Source of the DNA: Microglena sp. YARC
Lineage: Eukaryota; Chlorophyta; Chlorophyceae; Chlamydomonadales; Chlamydomonadaceae
Direction: 5' to 3'
Length of the DNA stretch: 64,000 nucleotides
Assembly: GCA_022414725.1 (NCBI GenBank)
Contig: CM039467.1
Coordinates: 15,524,091-15,588,090 of the forward strand
The notes beneath the pieces are model-generated. The model searched no databases, was not told the origin of the DNA, and saw only the letters and a list, made by a program, of their open reading frames with translations. A program made the translations under genes and the position numbers. Below are positions 60,684-64,000 of the stretch, piece after piece (position 1 is the first letter of the stretch; the number at the start of each line of letters is the position of its first letter).

Positions 60684-63297
60684 CAGAAAAAGGAGAATTA
60701 GAAGACTCTTGATGTGCAGAATTAAAAGGAATAGAAGGAATATATTACTCTTGATGTGCAGAATTAAAAGGAATAGAAGGAATAGATTACTCTTGATGTG
60801 CAGAATTAGAAGGAATAGATTACTCTTGATGTGCAGAATTAAAAGGAATAGAAGGAATAGATTACTCTTGATGTGCAGAATTAAAAGGAATAGAAGGAAT
60901 AGAAGGAATAGAAACTCTTGAAGTGTAGAATAAGAAGATTTAGAAGAATCTTGATGTGCAGAATATGAATAATTATACGACCCTCAAATTCTTGATGTGC
61001 AGATTAAGAAGAATTAGAAGAATCTTGGATTCTTGTTGTGCAGAAAAGAAGAATTAGAAGGCCTAAGACGATTAAAATTTCTAACACAAAACAAACTGCT
61101 CTTGATGTGCAGCATTTGTCTTCCCTAACATTTGGGCAATTCCCTGATACCTGATTTGGGAGGCTAACCCTGGACTAACACACACACATAACACTCACAC
61201 AAACACACAAGCATAAACACTCACACATACACACACACATAAACAGTTTGAACACTCACATAAGCAAACGCGCGTAAACACTTAGTCATACACACATGCT
61301 CTTGATCTTTTACGTGGTAAGATTTTGTATGGCACGATGAACCTAAAACCTGCTCTTGATGTGCAGAATTAAAATTCCGCACACAAAACAAACTGTACAA
61401 CATGTGCAGATCTAAAATTCCGCAAGCAAAACAAACTGTACAACATGTGCAGATCTAAAATTCCGCACACAAAACAAACTGTACAACATGTGCAGAATTA
61501 AGTTTCCTTAAACACAAACAACTTCCTTTGGTGTCGGGTTGGTGTGCAGAATTAATCATCGTTATTAACAGTTGGGCAATTCTTTGACACCTGATTTGAG
61601 GGGCTAATCCTGGACTAAACACAAACACACACACTCATAAATACGCACTCAAACACACACACATAAACACACACATACGCACTCGCATTGTGATCTTTTG
61701 GCTGGATGGCTGGATTAACCTTCAAATAACTGCCTTTAATGTGCAGAATTAAGATTCCTTACAAACAAAAAAAACTTTTCTTGTTGAGCAGGATTAAGTA
61801 TCCTTTATTAAGCACAAAAAACTGCTCTTCATGAGCTGGATTTAAATTCTTTACAAAACACAAGCCCGCCCTTGGTGTGCAGAATTAAGATTCCTTACAC
61901 AAAATAAAGCCTGCTCTTGGTGTGCAGGATTAAAATTCCTTAAGCACAAAAACTGCTCTTCATGCGCTGGATTTAAATTCTTTACAAAACACAAGCCTGC
62001 CCTTGGTGTGCAGAATTAAGATTCCTTACACAAAATAAAGCCTGCTCTTGGTGTGCAGGATTAAAATTCCTTAAGCACAAAAAACTGCTCTTCATGCGCT
62101 GGATTTAAATTCCTTACAAAACACAAGCCTGCCCTTGGTGTGCAGAATTAAGATTCCTTACACAAAATAAAGCCTGCTCTTGGTGTGCAGGATTAAAATT
62201 CCTTAAGCACAAAAAACTGCTCTTCATGCGCTGGATTTAAATTCTTTACAAAACACAAGCCTGCCCTTGGTGTGCAGAATTAAGATTCCTTACACAAAAT
62301 AAAGCCTGCTCTTGGTGTGCAACATTAAAATTCCTTAAGCACAAAAAACTGCTCTTCATGCGCTGGATTTAAATTCTTTACAAAACACAAGCCTGCCCTT
62401 GGTGTGCAGAATTAAGATTCCTTACACAAAATAAAGCCTGCTCTTGGTGTGCAGCATTAGTCATCGTTACTAAGTTACTAGTTGGGCGATTCCCTGAAAA
62501 CTGATTTGGGGGGCTAACCTTGGACTAAACACACAAAAACACGCTCACACATACACACACGCATAAGCACCCACAAACACACACGCATAGACACTCACAT
62601 ACACAGATACATAAACGCTCACACATACACACACGTATAAGCACAAACAAACACACACGCATAGACACTCAAACACACACGCATAGACACTCAAACACAC
62701 ACGCATAGACACTCACATACACAGATACATGAACGCTCACACATAGACGCATACAAACTCGCTCTTGACTTTTACGTGGTAAGGTTTTGTATGGCAGGAT
62801 TAACCTAAAACAAACTGCCCTTGATGTGCAGAATTAAAAGTCCTTACATAAAACAAACTGTTCTTCATATGCAGAATTAAGATTCCTTACACACACAAAA
62901 CTTCCCTTGGTTCTTAGAATTAGTCATCGTTATTAGCAGTTGGAAAATTCCCTGGCACCTGATTTGGGGGGCCAGCCCTGGACTAAACATAAACGCACAC
63001 ACGCACACACATGACACTCACATAAACACTCGCACATACACGCATACACACACACTCTTCATCTTTTACGTGTTCAGATTTTGTATGGCAGGATTAACCT
63101 AAAACAAACTGCCCTTGATGTGCAGAATTAAAAGTCCTTACATAAAACAAACTGTTCTTCATATGCAGAATTAAAAGTCCTTACATCAAACAAACTGCTC
63201 TTCATATGCAGAATTAAAAGTCCTTACATAAAACAAACTGCTCTTCATATGCAGAATTAAAAGTCCTTACATAAAACAAACTGCTCTTCATATGCAG
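60684..63297 (+). repeat. ~2.6-kb array built from one exon's acceptor edge
   Basis: Dozens of units carry TG(T/C)GCAGAATTAAAAG, TGTGCAGGATTAAAATTCC or CATATGCAGAATTAAAAG. These are copies of the real acceptor and first exon bases GCAG|AATTAAAAG at 63289-63306. Spacers are CTCTTGATG, TCCTTACATAAAACAAACTG or CA-rich blocks. Sub-arrays: 60684-60960 (GGAATAGAA), 61790-62450 (~115-bp unit) and 63110-63297 (43-bp unit). Confidence 0.85.
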
Positions 63298-63353
63298 AAT
63301 TAAAAGACGAGAAAGCTTTATTGGAAGCGGCAAACAAGGAGTTGACAGCACAG
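63298..63353 (+). CDS. second coiled-coil exon
   Basis: Acceptor CATATGCAG, donor CACAG|GTGGGA. The split codon from 59934 is completed as Glu, giving ELKDEKALLEAANKELTAQ, a good continuation of the helix. Phase 0 out; further exons must lie beyond the window. Confidence 0.6.
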
Positions 63354-63447
63354 GTGGGATGTCAAACTTTGTCTGATGAATAAATGGCTGATAAATAAAT
63401 GGTTATATTCAGGTGATAATAATAATAATAAATAAATGATGCATATT

Positions 63448-63830
63448 TGTTATGTCTTATGACGAGGCGTTAGGTTGAGGAGGTCAGCCGTTCGCTCGCG
63501 CTGGGGGCATCCACCAAACACTTCGACTCGCTTGAATGCCTACAGTTTTCTTGTGCCCCTATCTGCTGGACATTATTATTTTGTACCGCTCCCCCGTACC
63601 CCAAAATTCATCCCACAATGTTCTGGTGTGGGATATCACACTTTGACTCACTTGCCTGTCTACTGCAGTCTGCTAGACATTATTATTTTGTACGGCTCTG
63701 CTTCTAGGCACCTCCCCCGCAGCCTATGTAGTAGAGTGTTTGTGCTGTATGTCTGGTCAGGTCTGGTCTGGTTTGGCCAGCTTTGGTCCCATCATGTGTT
63801 CTAATCTTCCTCTGCTGTCTTGTGGACTGT
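63448..63830 (+). other. family E copy and spacer
   Basis: GCCGTTCGCTCGCGCTGGGGGCATCC resembles family E. Two related blocks with GACATTATTATTTTGTAC lie at 63568 and 63675. No supported coding sequence to the window end. Confidence 0.5.
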
Positions 63831-64000
63831 TTTGACAGGTACTCTTGTAATCAGGTGTACTGTATGTTTGTTTGTTTGATATGGCCCCCACTCTAACTTG
63901 CATGCCTACTGCTGTATGGGCTTTTGGGCTTTGCTGGTTGCACTTTGTTTCGTTTCATTTGATTTGATTGCATTTTGTTTGTTTCATTTGACTGCACTTT

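Overview
The window looks like nuclear DNA from a green alga, and repeat-bloated prasinophyte genomes of the Cymbomonas kind would fit (an inference, not a search result). Reasons: spliced genes with GT-AG introns, a plant/green-algal SHAQKYF-class MYB domain, an F-box/RCC1 protein, a short plant-type TTTAGGG tract, a eukaryotic tRNA-Arg, tRNA-type SINEs and hAT and Harbinger transposon remnants. There is no operon or prokaryotic gene structure. Most long open frames are shadows of tandem repeats.

Layout. 1-8.6 kb: microsatellites, a ~2.9 kb array of a 30-bp unit, dispersed elements and a foldback. 8.6-13.9 kb: a 44-bp perfect palindrome, weak ORFs, a dispersed ~170-bp repeat and tRNA-Arg(TCG). 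13.9-28.9 kb: a nine-exon minus-strand gene (~1791 aa) with an N-terminal CCA1/REVEILLE-like MYB domain and very long low-complexity tails. I built it by hand; every splice phase agrees. 28.9-32.4 kb: no firm gene, a decayed LINE fragment and local duplications. 32.5-45.3 kb: a plus-strand F-box + RCC1-repeat gene, six exons phase-consistent and a seventh broken by a 20-bp minisatellite. Its introns hold a broken Harbinger transposase, hAT MITEs, two SINEs and large arrays. 47.9-55.0 kb: a noisy CATACCAA-type array. 55,038-56,037: exactly 1000 N. 56.0-59.6 kb: a 25-bp-monomer satellite with a 75-bp higher-order unit. 59.8-63.35 kb: two phase-compatible coiled-coil exons on the plus strand, perhaps the 3' part of the F-box/RCC1 gene.

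The most interesting pattern is that many intron arrays are bounded by, or built from, copies of a neighbouring splice site plus a few exon bases. At about a dozen exon edges the acceptor or donor has been tandemly duplicated, often with the decoy copy mutated, and the intron has grown between the copies. This suggests intron enlargement by repeated tandem duplication across exon-intron borders.
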